A DNA stretch of 64,000 bases from Acidobacteriota bacterium (GTDB lineage Bacteria > Acidobacteriota > Thermoanaerobaculia > Gp7-AA8 > JAHWKK01): assembly GCA_019347945.1 (NCBI GenBank), contig JAHWKK010000001.1, positions 131,299-195,298 of the forward strand, given 5' to 3'. Below the pieces are notes generated by a model that made no database searches, had not been told where the DNA came from, and was given only the letters and a program-made list of their open reading frames with translations. The first letter of the stretch is position 1. Every line of letters starts with the position of its first letter. Positions 32,013 to 41,603 of the stretch are shown here, one piece after another. Both the position numbers and the translations under genes were made by a program.

Positions 32013-33392
32013 TTGGACACGACTGCAATGAGATTCATTCCGAATTCGTCGGAGGACATTCGGGAGATGCTGAAGACGATCGGAAAGAGCTCGATCAATG
32101 AACTGTTCGAGTCGATCCCGGCCGAGCTCCGGCTCGATGCCCCGCTCGACCTGCCGCCTCCGATGTCGGAGATCGAGCTGCGGCGATGGTTTCGCGGCGT
32201 CGCGGACCGTAATCTTTCGGGCGACAAGGCGGTCTCGTTTCTGGGAGCCGGCGTCTATCACCATTACCAGCCCGCCTGCGTCGATCAGCTTCTTCTGCGG
32301 GGAGAGTTTCTGACGGCGTATACGCCCTATCAGCCCGAGATCTCTCAGGGAACTCTGCAGACGATCTTCGAATATCAGACGCATCAGTCCCTCCTGACGG
32401 GGCTCGAGGTCGCCAATGCTTCGCTTTACGACGGCTCGACTGCCTTCGTGGAGGCAGTTCTGATGACCTCGCGCGTTCGGAGAAACACGTCAAAGGTGAT
32501 CGTGAGCCGCGGCGTGCATCCGGAGTACGTCGAGACCCTGCGAACGTACGTGCAGAATCTCGACATCGAGGTCGTGATGGCCGATCTGGACGATGAAGGG
32601 AGAACGAGCCTCGAATCAATCGCCGCCCATCTCGACGAAGCTGTCTTCGCGGTCGCAGTGCAGAGTCCGAACTTCTTCGGGGTGGTGGAGGATTACGATG
32701 CTGTCCGGCAGGCGACCGAGCAACAGGAGGGTCTGATCCGAATCGCCGTGATCGCCGAGGCTTCCTCCCTCGGGATTCTGTCGCCGCCGGGCGCGCATGG
32801 ATTTCAGATCGCCTGTGGCGAAGGACAGGCCTGGGGGATCGCCCCGCAGTTCGGCGGCCCGTTCGTCGGCTTCCTCGTGGCCGCGGACGAGCTCAAACGT
32901 CACATGCCCGGACGCCTCGTCGGAGAGACCGTCGACGTCGATGGAAGGCGTGCCTGGGTGCTCACCCTCGCCAGCCGTGAACAACACATCCGAAGAGGCA
33001 AAGCCACATCCAACATATGTACGAATCAGGCGCTGATCGCGCTCGCAGCGAACATCTATCTTTCGCTGATGGGGAAGGACGGGCTCCGGGAAGTGGCCAT
33101 GCAGTGTCTTGGCAAAGCGGCATACCTCCGGAGACGGCTCGAGCGAATCGAAGGCGTCGAGATGCCCTATTCGTCCCCGATCTACAACGAGATCTTCGTC
33201 CGAACCTCGAAGAACGCTGACTCACTGATGGAAGCGATGGAGAAGCGGGGCATTCTTGGTGGCGTTCCACTCGCTCGCTACTTCGACGAAGAGAAGAACG
33301 GTTTTCTCGTCGCGGTCACCGAACTGCACACCAGAGCGGATCTCGATCGTTACGCGGACGAGCTCGAGGCTCTGGTCGGAGGTGCGGAGTGA
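32013..33392 (+). CDS. gcvPA: Glycine dehydrogenase (decarboxylating) subunit 1
   Basis: The 459-residue protein is the N-terminal half of the P protein, which with subunit 2 decarboxylates glycine using PLP. 'RFIPNSSEDIREML' opens the protein, and 'GAGVYHHYQPA', 'AYTPYQPEISQGTLQTIFEYQ', 'NASLYDGSTA' and 'TSNICTNQAL' are family-specific. GGAG seven bases before TTG 32013 favours that start over ATG 32028, which lies too far away. The last four bases overlap gcvPB. Confidence 0.95.
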   Translation: MDTTAMRFIPNSSEDIREMLKTIGKSSINELFESIPAELRLDAPLDLPPPMSEIELRRWFRGVADRNLSGDKAVSFLGAGVYHHYQPACVDQLLLRGEFLTAYTPYQPEISQGTLQTIFEYQTHQSLLTGLEVANASLYDGSTAFVEAVLMTSRVRRNTSKVIVSRGVHPEYVETLRTYVQNLDIEVVMADLDDEGRTSLESIAAHLDEAVFAVAVQSPNFFGVVEDYDAVRQATEQQEGLIRIAVIAEASSLGILSPPGAHGFQIACGEGQAWGIAPQFGGPFVGFLVAADELKRHMPGRLVGETVDVDGRRAWVLTLASREQHIRRGKATSNICTNQALIALAANIYLSLMGKDGLREVAMQCLGKAAYLRRRLERIEGVEMPYSSPIYNEIFVRTSKNADSLMEAMEKRGILGGVPLARYFDEEKNGFLVAVTELHTRADLDRYADELEALVGGAE

Positions 33393-34924
33393 GTGAAAAT
33401 CGGATCGAAGAGACCGTGCGGGGAGCAGGGATGGCGCGGGCCGAGAAGTCGAGCGTGACGCAGGGACTGACGCGAGAGTCGCTGATCTTCCAGCATTCCC
33501 GGACAGGACGGAGGGGCTACCGGCTGCCGGAGATGGACGTCGAAGAGGCGAATCTCGACGAGATTCTTCCCGCGGGTCTGCGACGTGAGTCGATCGAGGG
33601 GGAGTGCGAGGTGTCGGAGGTCGATGTGATCCGGCATTTCACGCGTCTCTCGAAATTGAACGTTTCGATCGACGGCGGTCTCTACCCTCTGGGAAGCTGC
33701 ACGATGAAACACAACCCGCGGATCAATGAAGAGATGGCTCGGATTCCCGGGCTGGCCCTGACGCATCCACTCCAGGCGGAGCGGCAGGTGCAGGGCTCGC
33801 TCGAGATTCTCTGGACGCTCGAGCAATCGCTTCGTGAGATCTTCGGGCTGCCGAAGGTCACTCTGCAGCCGGTTGCCGGTGCGCATGGCGAGCTGACCGG
33901 AATTCTGATGATTCACAAGGCTCTCGAGAAGAGCGGCAACCCGCGCAAGTACATTCTGATCCCCGATTCGGCGCACGGAACCAACCCCGCTTCGGCTGCA
34001 TTTGCCGGCTACGACGTCCGGGAGCTGAAGTCGAACTCGCGCGGAACTCTCGATCTCGATCTTCTCGAAAAAGAGGTTGACGAGGACGTCGCCGCCCTGA
34101 TGATCACCGTTCCGAACACGCTCGGCGTATTCGAGTCCGGCATCCGGGAGATCGCCGACATCCTCCACCGCAAGGGTGCGTATCTCTACTGCGACGGAGC
34201 GAACCTCAACTCGTTCGTCGGGATCGCCCGGCCCGGCGAGATGGGGATCGACGTCATCCACTCGAATCTGCACAAGACCTTTTCGACGCCGCACGGTGGA
34301 GGAGGACCCGGAGCCGGGCCGGTCGGCGTGGCGGAAAGTCTCATTCCGTATCTTCCGACGCCTACCGTGGAACGTCGCGACGACGGAACTTTCTGGCTCG
34401 ACGCGGACCGGCCGGAGTCGATCGGCCGGATGCGAGCCTTCTATGGAAATTTCGGAGTGCTCGTCCGCGCGCTCGCCTACATCCGGACCATGGGGGATTC
34501 CGGGCTCCGGAGGGTTGCCGAGATCGCGGTACTGAACGCGAACTATATCCGGGCACGACTGAGGGATAGCTATCACCTTCCGTACGACGCCCCCTCTCTG
34601 CACGAGGTCGTCTTCAGCGACAAGTGGCAGTCGAAGCATGACGTTCACACGCTCGACATCGCCAAGCGTCTGATGGACTTCGGCTTTCATCCGCCGACGA
34701 TCTACTTTCCTCTGATCGTTTCCGGTGCGCTCATGATCGAGCCCACCGAGACCGAGCCGAAAGAAGAGCTCGATGCGTTCTGCGATGCGATGATCGCCAT
34801 CGCGAAGGAATGTGAGGAGAATCCGGAGCTCGTGAAGACGGCGCCGCACACGACGCCCGTGCGGAGGCTCGACGAAGCCCGGGCCGCACGACAGCCGATT
34901 CTCAGCTGGCAGAATCCGGTGTGA
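33389..34924 (+). CDS. gcvPB: Glycine dehydrogenase (decarboxylating) subunit 2
   Basis: The 511-residue subunit holds the PLP site. The Schiff-base lysine is K296 in N-L-H-K-T-F-S-T-P-H-G-G-G-G-P-G. 'YPLGSCTMKHNPRINEE' and 'AHGTNPASAAFAGYDV' are further hallmarks. It starts with GTG overlapping the gcvPA stop (GTGA). The split P protein is the usual form in many non-proteobacterial lineages. Confidence 0.96.
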   Translation: MSENRIEETVRGAGMARAEKSSVTQGLTRESLIFQHSRTGRRGYRLPEMDVEEANLDEILPAGLRRESIEGECEVSEVDVIRHFTRLSKLNVSIDGGLYPLGSCTMKHNPRINEEMARIPGLALTHPLQAERQVQGSLEILWTLEQSLREIFGLPKVTLQPVAGAHGELTGILMIHKALEKSGNPRKYILIPDSAHGTNPASAAFAGYDVRELKSNSRGTLDLDLLEKEVDEDVAALMITVPNTLGVFESGIREIADILHRKGAYLYCDGANLNSFVGIARPGEMGIDVIHSNLHKTFSTPHGGGGPGAGPVGVAESLIPYLPTPTVERRDDGTFWLDADRPESIGRMRAFYGNFGVLVRALAYIRTMGDSGLRRVAEIAVLNANYIRARLRDSYHLPYDAPSLHEVVFSDKWQSKHDVHTLDIAKRLMDFGFHPPTIYFPLIVSGALMIEPTETEPKEELDAFCDAMIAIAKECEENPELVKTAPHTTPVRRLDEARAARQPILSWQNPV

Positions 34925-35274
34925 ACTTCTCAGTCGCACCGAGGTATGATTCTCGTGTGGCTGAAGATCTGTATGGCACACTCATCCGTTTTCATGGGGA
35001 GGTGATGCTCCCCGACCTCACTGAAGCGGTGAGCGAATCGGAAAAGCGGATCCGGGATCAGATGCCCGATCTGTTCGACGGCGTGTTCCAGAGAATGGAC
35101 CGGCTGGAGATGGAGTATCACGCGCTGAGCAGTGCCGTTGGTCGTATCGAACGCCGGATGGGCTCGCCCGACGCCGAGCTGGAGGAGTCGTCCATCCAGG
35201 AGCAGATTCGCGTTCTCAGACAAAGATTCGAAGTTTTGCAGCGTCGGCTCGATGAGCTCGAGTCCACTCGTTGA
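34921..35274 (+). CDS. Small coiled-coil protein, unknown function
   Basis: The product is 117 residues from GTG 34921 (overlapping the gcvPB stop) or 105 from GTG 34957. After 'LYGTLIRFHGEVMLPDLTEAVSE' it is almost entirely heptad-patterned helix (R-M-D-R-L-E-M-E-Y-H-A-L, Q-I-R-V-L-R-Q-R-F-E-V-L-Q-R-R-L-D-E-L-E). No known family is recognised. It could be a scaffold or adaptor; translational coupling to gcvPB may be incidental. Confidence 0.6.
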   Translation: MNFSVAPRYDSRVAEDLYGTLIRFHGEVMLPDLTEAVSESEKRIRDQMPDLFDGVFQRMDRLEMEYHALSSAVGRIERRMGSPDAELEESSIQEQIRVLRQRFEVLQRRLDELESTR

Positions 35275-35378
35275 TGGGTCGCCGTCGATTCATGCTTCCG
35301 AAGATGGGATCGTCCTGATCTCCTGCCTGGCTTCTCGTGCGATAGAGTTGCGCGACGACGAACCGAGGAGAGGACCGG

Positions 35379-36236
35379 ATGAAAAAAGTAGCGGTGATCG
35401 GCGGCGGAACGATGGGGAACGGCATCGCCCACGTCTCGGCGCAGAGCGGTTTCGAGACAGTGCTGATCGACGTGTCCGACGAGAGAATCGATCTCGCCCG
35501 GAACACGATTGCGAAGAACCTCCAGCGCGGAGTCGACAAGGGAAAGATCACCGGGGAGGAAAAGGGAGAGATCCTGGGACGGATCGCCATGTCGACCGAG
35601 ACGGAAGCCGCGCGCGACGCCGAGATCGTGATCGAAGCGGTCGTCGAAAATCTCGAGACGAAGCAGCAGCTCTTTCGAACCCTGGACGAGATCACGGACC
35701 CTTCGACGATTCTCGCCTCGAACACGTCGTCGATCTCGATCACGAAGCTCGCGGCCGCGACATCCCGGCCCGACAAGGTCATCGGAATGCACTTCATGAA
35801 TCCCGTGCCGGTCATGAAGCTCGTCGAGGTCATTCGCGGAATCGCGACCTCCGACGAGACATACGGCCGTGTCGTTCGGATGTCCGAGACGATGGGAAAG
35901 ACCGCGCTCGAGGTGAACGACTCCCCCGGGTTCGTCTCCAACCGCGTGCTGATGCCGATGATCAACGAGGCGATCTTCGCTCTGTACGAGGGGGTTGCAT
36001 CGGAGGAAGCGATCGACGGCGTGATGAAGCTCGGGATGAATCATCCGATGGGTCCGCTCGTTCTGGCCGACTTCATCGGTCTCGACGTTTGTCTTGCCAT
36101 CATGCGCGTTCTCGAGGAGGGATTCGGTGATCCGAAATACCGACCGTGCCCCTTGCTCGTCAAAATGGTGGATGCAGGATGGCTCGGCCGAAAGAGCGGC
36201 CGAGGCTTTTACGACTACCGAAACGATGCTGGTTGA
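35379..36236 (+). CDS. hbd: 3-hydroxybutyryl-CoA dehydrogenase
   Basis: The 285-residue enzyme interconverts acetoacetyl-CoA and 3-hydroxybutyryl-CoA with NAD(P). The Rossmann motif G-G-G-T-M-G-N-G is at the N-terminus, 'IIEAVVE'-like strand follows, the catalytic histidine is in G-M-H-F-M-N-P-V-P and the glutamate in 'KLVEVIRG'. 'VNDSPGFVSNRVLMPMINEA' and 'LGMNHPMGPL' complete the C-terminal domain. GAGGAGAGG precedes the ATG. The length is normal. It may serve butyrate/PHB metabolism or fatty acid oxidation; no thiolase or crotonase neighbours are present. Confidence 0.92.
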   Translation: MKKVAVIGGGTMGNGIAHVSAQSGFETVLIDVSDERIDLARNTIAKNLQRGVDKGKITGEEKGEILGRIAMSTETEAARDAEIVIEAVVENLETKQQLFRTLDEITDPSTILASNTSSISITKLAAATSRPDKVIGMHFMNPVPVMKLVEVIRGIATSDETYGRVVRMSETMGKTALEVNDSPGFVSNRVLMPMINEAIFALYEGVASEEAIDGVMKLGMNHPMGPLVLADFIGLDVCLAIMRVLEEGFGDPKYRPCPLLVKMVDAGWLGRKSGRGFYDYRNDAG

Positions 36237-36287
36237 CATAAACTCGGGGCAGGTCGAGTTGACGTGCCCGAGAGGAACGATTAACGA

Positions 36288-38150
36288 ATGCTTTGTCAGA
36301 CCTGTGGTGCGCTGAACCACGAAGAGCGGGAGTACTGCTTCCGCTGCCAGAACAAACTGCTCGTTCTGTCTGGTATCGGCGCGTTCGATGCGGATTTCGA
36401 CGCCGAGTACGACGACCCGGAGGAAGTCTCGTTCGATGAGCATCTTCTCGAGCGTGTCTCGGCTCTCGAAGAGGTCGTGCGGAGATCCGCCGAGACCCTC
36501 AAGGCCCTCCTCGGTGAAGTGCGGCAGCAGGAACGATCGATATTCGTCAACCAGACCGGACTCCTCTCGCTCAAGGAGATCCTGGAACGCCGGAGCGTCG
36601 TACCTCCAGAAGAGCTCATCGACATCTGGGAATCGAAGATGGGCGAGCAGATGCTGGCGCTCGAAAAGAAGGAGCGCTTCGTCGAGCGACGCGACCGGAT
36701 CGTCTCTCTGTTTCGTGGTACGCGGAGCGACCGCTTCGGCGAGCTGATCAACGAGGTGGAACAGGCGATCGAATCGTTCGATCAGAAGCGCGCGATGAAG
36801 CTGCTGGAAGACGCCTTCAAGCTCGACCGTCAGAACCATGAATTGAGCTTTTTCATCGGTGAAACGTACTTTAATGACAACGATCTGGATCGCTCGCGGA
36901 TCTTTCTGGAGCGAACCCTCGAGGTGCAGCCGCACCATTTCGATGCGGCCGTCCTCTACGGAGTCCTCCTACGCGAGCAGAACGACCTGACGGGAGCCGA
37001 GCAATGGCTCCGGCACTCGCTTCAGATCTCCCAGGACTCCTTCCTGCCGTACTTTTCGCTCGGAGCGATCTACGCGCTGCAGGGCAAATACATCCGTGCG
37101 CAGAAGTTTCTGGAGCACGCGATCGAGCTCGAGCCGATCCCGCAGGCGCACTACCTTCTCGGGACGATCCTGTACGAGAAGGGACAGCTCGAGAAGGCGA
37201 TCAAGGCGCTTCAGACCGCGCTGAGGATCGACCCGGAGTACGAAGAGGCGATCTATTCGCTCGGGCTCTGCTATCTCGATCGCAACTGGCACCGGAAGGC
37301 GATGCGATGTTTCGAGAGTGCCCTCGAGCTCAATCCCAACAAGATGGAGTACCAGCACGCGGTTCGTCTCTATCAGGATCACGTCGAGGGACGCCACGAC
37401 GCGCATCGGTCTCCGGAGTCCGATTCGTTCGGCAAGGCGGAGCAGCTGGCCAACGACCGGAACTACGAGGATGCTCTCGAGGAGTACCGGCGTGCCGCGA
37501 AGGCGGATCCGGACAACCCTCGTGTACTTCTTCCGTACGCACTTCTCTGTTCGCATCTCGACGAGAATGCGGAAGCGATCGCGGTTGCGACCCGCATCCT
37601 CGCGCAGAAGCCCTCGGAGATGGTCGCGGCGGCGGCTTACACGACCATGGTCGAGGCTCTTCGTTCCGAAGGAAAGTACAAGGAGGGCAACCGGCTCCTC
37701 GAGGAGATGTTGTCGAGTGCGAGCTCCAACTACGCCCGTTCGATCGCCTACTACGAAAAGGCTTACAACCTGGCCGAGATGGGCGAGAACCTCGATGATG
37801 CTTTGGAAAGCGCGCAACTGTCGCTCAAGTTCTCGCCGCGTGAGCTCAGGCAGTTTCCGCTCGCGGCGCTCGGGTGGGTCTACTTCAAGCGGCACGAATA
37901 CGACTCGGCGATCGACTATCTGTCGAAGTCGAATGAGATCGGCGCGACGCCGACGCATCTGATGCATCTCGGGATGGCGCTGCTCGAGGCGGGAAAGAAG
38001 GAACAGGCCCGGGCCGTGTTCCGACGTGCGAAGAAGTTCGAGGGGGAAGGTGCCGGACTCGAGGAGAAGATTCTCGATCAGATGAGGACCACGACCCGGT
38101 TGATCGATCGGATGATCTCGAGGCGACCCCGCGCACGAGCGGTGAAGTGA
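36288..38150 (+). CDS. Zinc-ribbon/TPR repeat protein
   Basis: The 620-residue protein begins with a zinc ribbon (C-Q-T-C, then C-F-R-C, residues 3-20), then an acidic linker and a helical region (about 50-150). At least eleven TPR-like units follow from about 160 to 595, such as 'AHYLLGTILYEKGQLEKAIKALQTALRIDP' in form and 'AIYSLGLCYLDRNWHRKAMRCFESALELNP' in form. The TPR superhelix should bind a peptide or partner protein; no enzymatic domain is seen. It is cytosolic (no signal). The ribbon-plus-TPR design recurs in Acidobacteriota, but its partner is unknown. Confidence 0.8.
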   Translation: MLCQTCGALNHEEREYCFRCQNKLLVLSGIGAFDADFDAEYDDPEEVSFDEHLLERVSALEEVVRRSAETLKALLGEVRQQERSIFVNQTGLLSLKEILERRSVVPPEELIDIWESKMGEQMLALEKKERFVERRDRIVSLFRGTRSDRFGELINEVEQAIESFDQKRAMKLLEDAFKLDRQNHELSFFIGETYFNDNDLDRSRIFLERTLEVQPHHFDAAVLYGVLLREQNDLTGAEQWLRHSLQISQDSFLPYFSLGAIYALQGKYIRAQKFLEHAIELEPIPQAHYLLGTILYEKGQLEKAIKALQTALRIDPEYEEAIYSLGLCYLDRNWHRKAMRCFESALELNPNKMEYQHAVRLYQDHVEGRHDAHRSPESDSFGKAEQLANDRNYEDALEEYRRAAKADPDNPRVLLPYALLCSHLDENAEAIAVATRILAQKPSEMVAAAAYTTMVEALRSEGKYKEGNRLLEEMLSSASSNYARSIAYYEKAYNLAEMGENLDDALESAQLSLKFSPRELRQFPLAALGWVYFKRHEYDSAIDYLSKSNEIGATPTHLMHLGMALLEAGKKEQARAVFRRAKKFEGEGAGLEEKILDQMRTTTRLIDRMISRRPRARAVK

Positions 38151-38415
38151 CGACAGTCGTCACGGTAGTTCCGGCCCGCTGACAGCTCCGTACTGAAGGC
38201 CGCTTAAAGAGAAGGGCGAAGGCCGCCATGAGAGCCGCACCACGCAACTCACCCCTGCGCGAGAGGGCGCAGACGCTGCTCGATCAGCTGTAGCAGGCGC
38301 GTCCGGGCAGGCTTCCGGAGCCGTTCAGGAATCATGTCGGTGCGAACCGCGGTTCGTCTGAAGGACCCCGCCGGTCCTGCGTCGAACGCCGCCACCGTTC
38401 GGCCGGCCCCTTCCG
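38151..38415. other. 265-bp gap before helicase gene
   Basis: No convincing gene is present. A 21-codon frame at about 38228-38293 has no ribosome-binding site. The word GAAGGCCGC occurs twice about 30 bp apart. No terminator or clear promoter can be pointed out. Confidence 0.35.
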
Positions 38416-40647
38416 ATGATCGACACCTCGAGCCTGAACGAACGCCAGAAAGAGGCCGTGCTGCACGGTGACGGCCCCCTCCTCGTCCTGGCCGGGGCCG
38501 GATCCGGCAAGACCCGCGTCATCACCTACCGGATCGCCCATCTGATCGACTCGGAACGAGCCCGGCCCGGTGAGATCGCCGCGGTGACCTTCACGAACAA
38601 GGCGGCTGCCGAGATGTATCGGCGAATCAGTTCGCTCCTCGGCTCCTCGGTCCACGGCCGGCCCACGATCGCAACGTTTCATTCGCTGTCGCTGCGTGTG
38701 CTTCGGGAGTTCGCCGACCGGATCGGTTACACGAAGTCGTTCGCGGTTTACGACAGCCCGGATCAGCTCGCGCTCATCAAACGCGTCCAGCGAAAGCTGG
38801 AGATGGACGAGACCGCGTTCCCCCCACGAAGGCTCCGGAATGCGATCTCGGATGCGAAGGGAAAACTGATCTCGGTGGATGAATTCACCGCAAGTAATAC
38901 CGACTTCTACGGATCGAGGCTCGCTCGCGTATACGGCGAGTATCAGAAGACGCTTCGCGAGCTGGACGGGATGGACTTCGATGACCTCATCGTCAATCAC
39001 GTCCGACTCCTGCGGGAGAACGAAGATGTCCGGGCGCACCTCCATGAGCGGTGGAAGTACCTTCTCATCGACGAGTATCAGGACACCAACCACATGCAGT
39101 ACGTACTTGTGCGGGAGCTCGCCGGCCAACGACAGAATGTCACGGCGGTCGGGGACGAGGACCAGTCGATTTACAAGTTCCGGGGAGCTGACATCGACAA
39201 TATCCTCAACTTCGAGCGTGACTTCGAAGGTGCGGAGGTCATCAAGCTCGAACAGAATTACCGCTCGACCGGAAACATCCTGGCCGCGGCGAGCGCAGTC
39301 GTATCGCACAACGTCCGTCGAAAGGGAAAAACGCTCTTCACCGACGCCGCTGCAGGAGATCCTGTGCGAGTGGTCGCGCATCCGCGAGATCGGGACGAAG
39401 CGGAGTTCGTGATCTCGAACGTACGCGAGCTCCGGGAAACGGTCCCTCTGAACGAGATTGCGATCCTTTTTCGCACCAACGCCCAGTCGCGCTCGTTCGA
39501 GGAGGAGCTCCGGTCTGCCAACATTCCTTATGTCGTCGTGGGGGGCACGAAGTTCTACGAGCGCGCCGAGATCAAGGATGCGCTGGCGTTCGCTCGGGCA
39601 GCGATCCGTCATCAGGACGCTCATTCGATCGAGCGGGTGATCAATGTTCCCGCTCGAGGGATCGGAGCGGCGACGATCGAGCGGCTGCGAGCGGCTGCGG
39701 AACAGACGGGAGGAACGCTTTGGGATTCGATCGTGGCGCCACCGGAGGATCTCGGGACGCGCGCACGGAAGGCCGTGGCGGAGTTTCGCGCCATCCTCGT
39801 CGATCTGGCGAAAGCCGCCGAGGAATCGAACGTGCCGGAGTTCTTCGAGACTCTGCTCCAGCGCACCGGATACAGGCAGCTCTACGTCAACTCGCGCGAT
39901 CCTCAGGACGATGCCCGAATCGAGAATCTCGACGAGCTCGTCAGTTCCACCAAGGAGTTTCAGGAGGAAAATCCCGATGCGACGGTCAGGGATTACCTCG
40001 ATGCAATCTCACTGATCGCCGATGTCGACGAGTGGGACGACAAGTCCGGATCGCTGACTCTGATGACGCTTCATTCCGCCAAGGGGCTCGAGTTTCGGGT
40101 CGTGTTTCTGACGGGTCTGGAGGATGGTCTTCTTCCGCACGTCCAGTCGAGCGACGACGTCGAGGAAGAGCGGAGGCTCTGCTATGTCGGAATGACCCGG
40201 GCGAGGGAGCAGCTCTACCTCACCCACGCCGGGGAGCGGAGAGTGCATGGAACCTTCCGCCAGCAGGAGGAGTCGCCCTTCCTCCTGGAAATCCCCGACG
40301 ACTGTCTCGAGCGCTCCGGTACGCTGAGCCACGGCCATGGAGGAGCGCGCTCGCGATTCGAACCGGTCAGAGAACGGAGAGAGGCGTCGGGAACGGCCTC
40401 GTCGATCGGAAGTTTTTTCAACGCGCCGGTCCGGTTCGATTCCTCGGCGCTGCGCACGAAAACCGCGCGCGACGGCGGAGCGGATGATAAGCTGGAGCGC
40501 GGGGCACGAGTCCGTCACGAGCAATTCGGTGACGGCGTCATTCTCCAGAAGGAAGGGTCGGGCGACGCGACCCGACTCACGGTTTACTTCGACCGGGTGG
40601 GCCGAAAGAAATTTGTTGCCCGCTTTGCCAACTTGACGAAGATATAG
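38416..40647 (+). CDS. UvrD/PcrA-type DNA helicase
   Basis: The 743-residue superfamily 1A helicase unwinds DNA 3' to 5' in repair and replication restart. Walker A is A26-G-A-G-S-G-K-T33, Walker B 'LLIDEYQDTN', motif III 'VGDEDQSIYKFRGAD', motif IV 'LEQNYRST', motif V 'LMTLHSAKGLEF', motif VI 'YVGMTRAREQLYL'. The last 60 residues ('GARVRHEQFGDGVI...') form the Tudor-like domain that contacts RNA polymerase in PcrA/UvrD. ATG 38416 is used. PcrA versus UvrD naming is not decided. Confidence 0.94.
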   Translation: MIDTSSLNERQKEAVLHGDGPLLVLAGAGSGKTRVITYRIAHLIDSERARPGEIAAVTFTNKAAAEMYRRISSLLGSSVHGRPTIATFHSLSLRVLREFADRIGYTKSFAVYDSPDQLALIKRVQRKLEMDETAFPPRRLRNAISDAKGKLISVDEFTASNTDFYGSRLARVYGEYQKTLRELDGMDFDDLIVNHVRLLRENEDVRAHLHERWKYLLIDEYQDTNHMQYVLVRELAGQRQNVTAVGDEDQSIYKFRGADIDNILNFERDFEGAEVIKLEQNYRSTGNILAAASAVVSHNVRRKGKTLFTDAAAGDPVRVVAHPRDRDEAEFVISNVRELRETVPLNEIAILFRTNAQSRSFEEELRSANIPYVVVGGTKFYERAEIKDALAFARAAIRHQDAHSIERVINVPARGIGAATIERLRAAAEQTGGTLWDSIVAPPEDLGTRARKAVAEFRAILVDLAKAAEESNVPEFFETLLQRTGYRQLYVNSRDPQDDARIENLDELVSSTKEFQEENPDATVRDYLDAISLIADVDEWDDKSGSLTLMTLHSAKGLEFRVVFLTGLEDGLLPHVQSSDDVEEERRLCYVGMTRAREQLYLTHAGERRVHGTFRQQEESPFLLEIPDDCLERSGTLSHGHGGARSRFEPVRERREASGTASSIGSFFNAPVRFDSSALRTKTARDGGADDKLERGARVRHEQFGDGVILQKEGSGDATRLTVYFDRVGRKKFVARFANLTKI

Positions 40648-40664
40648 ATTCCCGTTGCGGGAAT
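40648..40664. repeat. Perfect 7-bp hairpin after helicase gene
   Basis: ATTCCCG, a three-base loop and CGGGAAT follow the helicase stop directly and end 13 bp before the tatA start. No T-run follows, so it may act as an RNA stability element or processing site rather than a terminator. Confidence 0.6.
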
Positions 40665-40677
40665 CGTGGAGGAGACT

Positions 40678-40842
40678 ATGGGACCGTTGGGATTCCCGGA
40701 GTTGATCATCATCTTTCTCATCATTGTCGTCATCTTCGGCGCATCGAAGCTCCCTCAGCTGGGTCGTGGGATGGGTGAGGGGATCTCGAATTTTCGTGAG
40801 GGACTCAAAGGAAAGCAGGACGAGGAGGACAAGCGGTCCTGA
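40678..40842 (+). CDS. tatA: Twin-arginine translocase subunit TatA/E
   Basis: This 54-residue protein has one N-terminal membrane helix (about 6-20, preceded by F-P-E in 'GFPELIIIFLI'), the conserved F-G-A-S-K-L-P-Q-L-G-R-G-M-G-E hinge and amphipathic helix, and a short charged tail. It forms the pore-like oligomer of the Tat export pathway for folded proteins. GGAGGAGA precedes the ATG. No tatC or tatB lies nearby. The gene is a few bases after a hairpin and 23 bp before the DUF4388 gene. Confidence 0.93.
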   Translation: MGPLGFPELIIIFLIIVVIFGASKLPQLGRGMGEGISNFREGLKGKQDEEDKRS

Positions 40843-40865
40843 GCGCCAGAGATCGACGCTGATCG

Positions 40866-41603
40866 ATGACCGTTTCACCCCCCGCGTATCAGACCCGGCT
40901 CTCGAAGGAGCCGCTGGCTGAAATCCTTGCCCGGCTCGCCTTTCACAAAGTGGCGGCATCGGTCCGCTGCCGCGAGCAATCCCGCACACGCAACCTGTTC
41001 GTGAGCGACGCCCGGCTCGACTTCGCCTGCACCTCGGATGACCCGATCGGCGCGTTCGGACAGTTGATCGTCGAGCGGGGCCTCGCGACCTTCGGTGATT
41101 TCGATCTGGCTCGTTCGCGAACCCTGCAGACCCGCAACATGATCGCCTCCGATCTGGTCTCCACCGGGAAGGTCGATGAATCGAAGCTCAACGGCCTGGT
41201 GGGAGATCATGCGAAAACGCTGATCTCCGAGATCTTCGGATGGACCGACGGAGTCGTCGAGGTCCGCCCCGGCAGAACACTTCTCCCCATTCGCCTCGGA
41301 ATCCCGATCGTCCGCGTGGTCCTCGACGGAGTGAGGCGGTACGGCGATCCCAAACTCCTGACCTCCCGTATCGGACCACGAACGACGATCCTGAAACGGA
41401 GCGAAGGTTCTTCGGACGACCTCACCGCAGGAGAAAAGGAACTTCTGGCCTTCATCGACGGGCGACGATCGCTGGAGGAGGTCGTCCGTCATCCCTCCCA
41501 TCCGCCTCAGGAGAATGTCCGGATCATTTACGGGTTTCATGAGCTCGACCTGGTTGCGCCGAAGGAATCGGGCGTGCGGGTGAAAGTGAAGCTGAAAGAG
41601 TGA
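40866..41603 (+). CDS. DUF4388 (PatA N-terminal-like) protein
   Basis: The 245-residue soluble protein has the DUF4388 pattern: 'LSKEPLAEILARLAFHKVAASVRC', 'LFVSDARLDFACTSDDPIGAFGQLIVERGL' and 'ISEIFGWTDGVVEVRPG'. DUF4388 domains occur in response-regulator and gliding-related proteins, where they may oligomerise. A C-terminal part (about 185-235) looks like a small winged helix. The last four bases overlap rmlD, and tatA is directly upstream. A signalling or polarity role is inferred from the family. Confidence 0.75.
   Translation: MTVSPPAYQTRLSKEPLAEILARLAFHKVAASVRCREQSRTRNLFVSDARLDFACTSDDPIGAFGQLIVERGLATFGDFDLARSRTLQTRNMIASDLVSTGKVDESKLNGLVGDHAKTLISEIFGWTDGVVEVRPGRTLLPIRLGIPIVRVVLDGVRRYGDPKLLTSRIGPRTTILKRSEGSSDDLTAGEKELLAFIDGRRSLEEVVRHPSHPPQENVRIIYGFHELDLVAPKESGVRVKVKLKE

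Noticed and set aside
33350-34981. Minus-strand frame opposite gcvPB
   Set aside because: A shadow of a certain gene, without recognisable motifs.
40425-40445. tRNA T-loop-like word GGTTCGATTCC
   Set aside because: It lies inside the helicase coding region and no cloverleaf can be formed around it.
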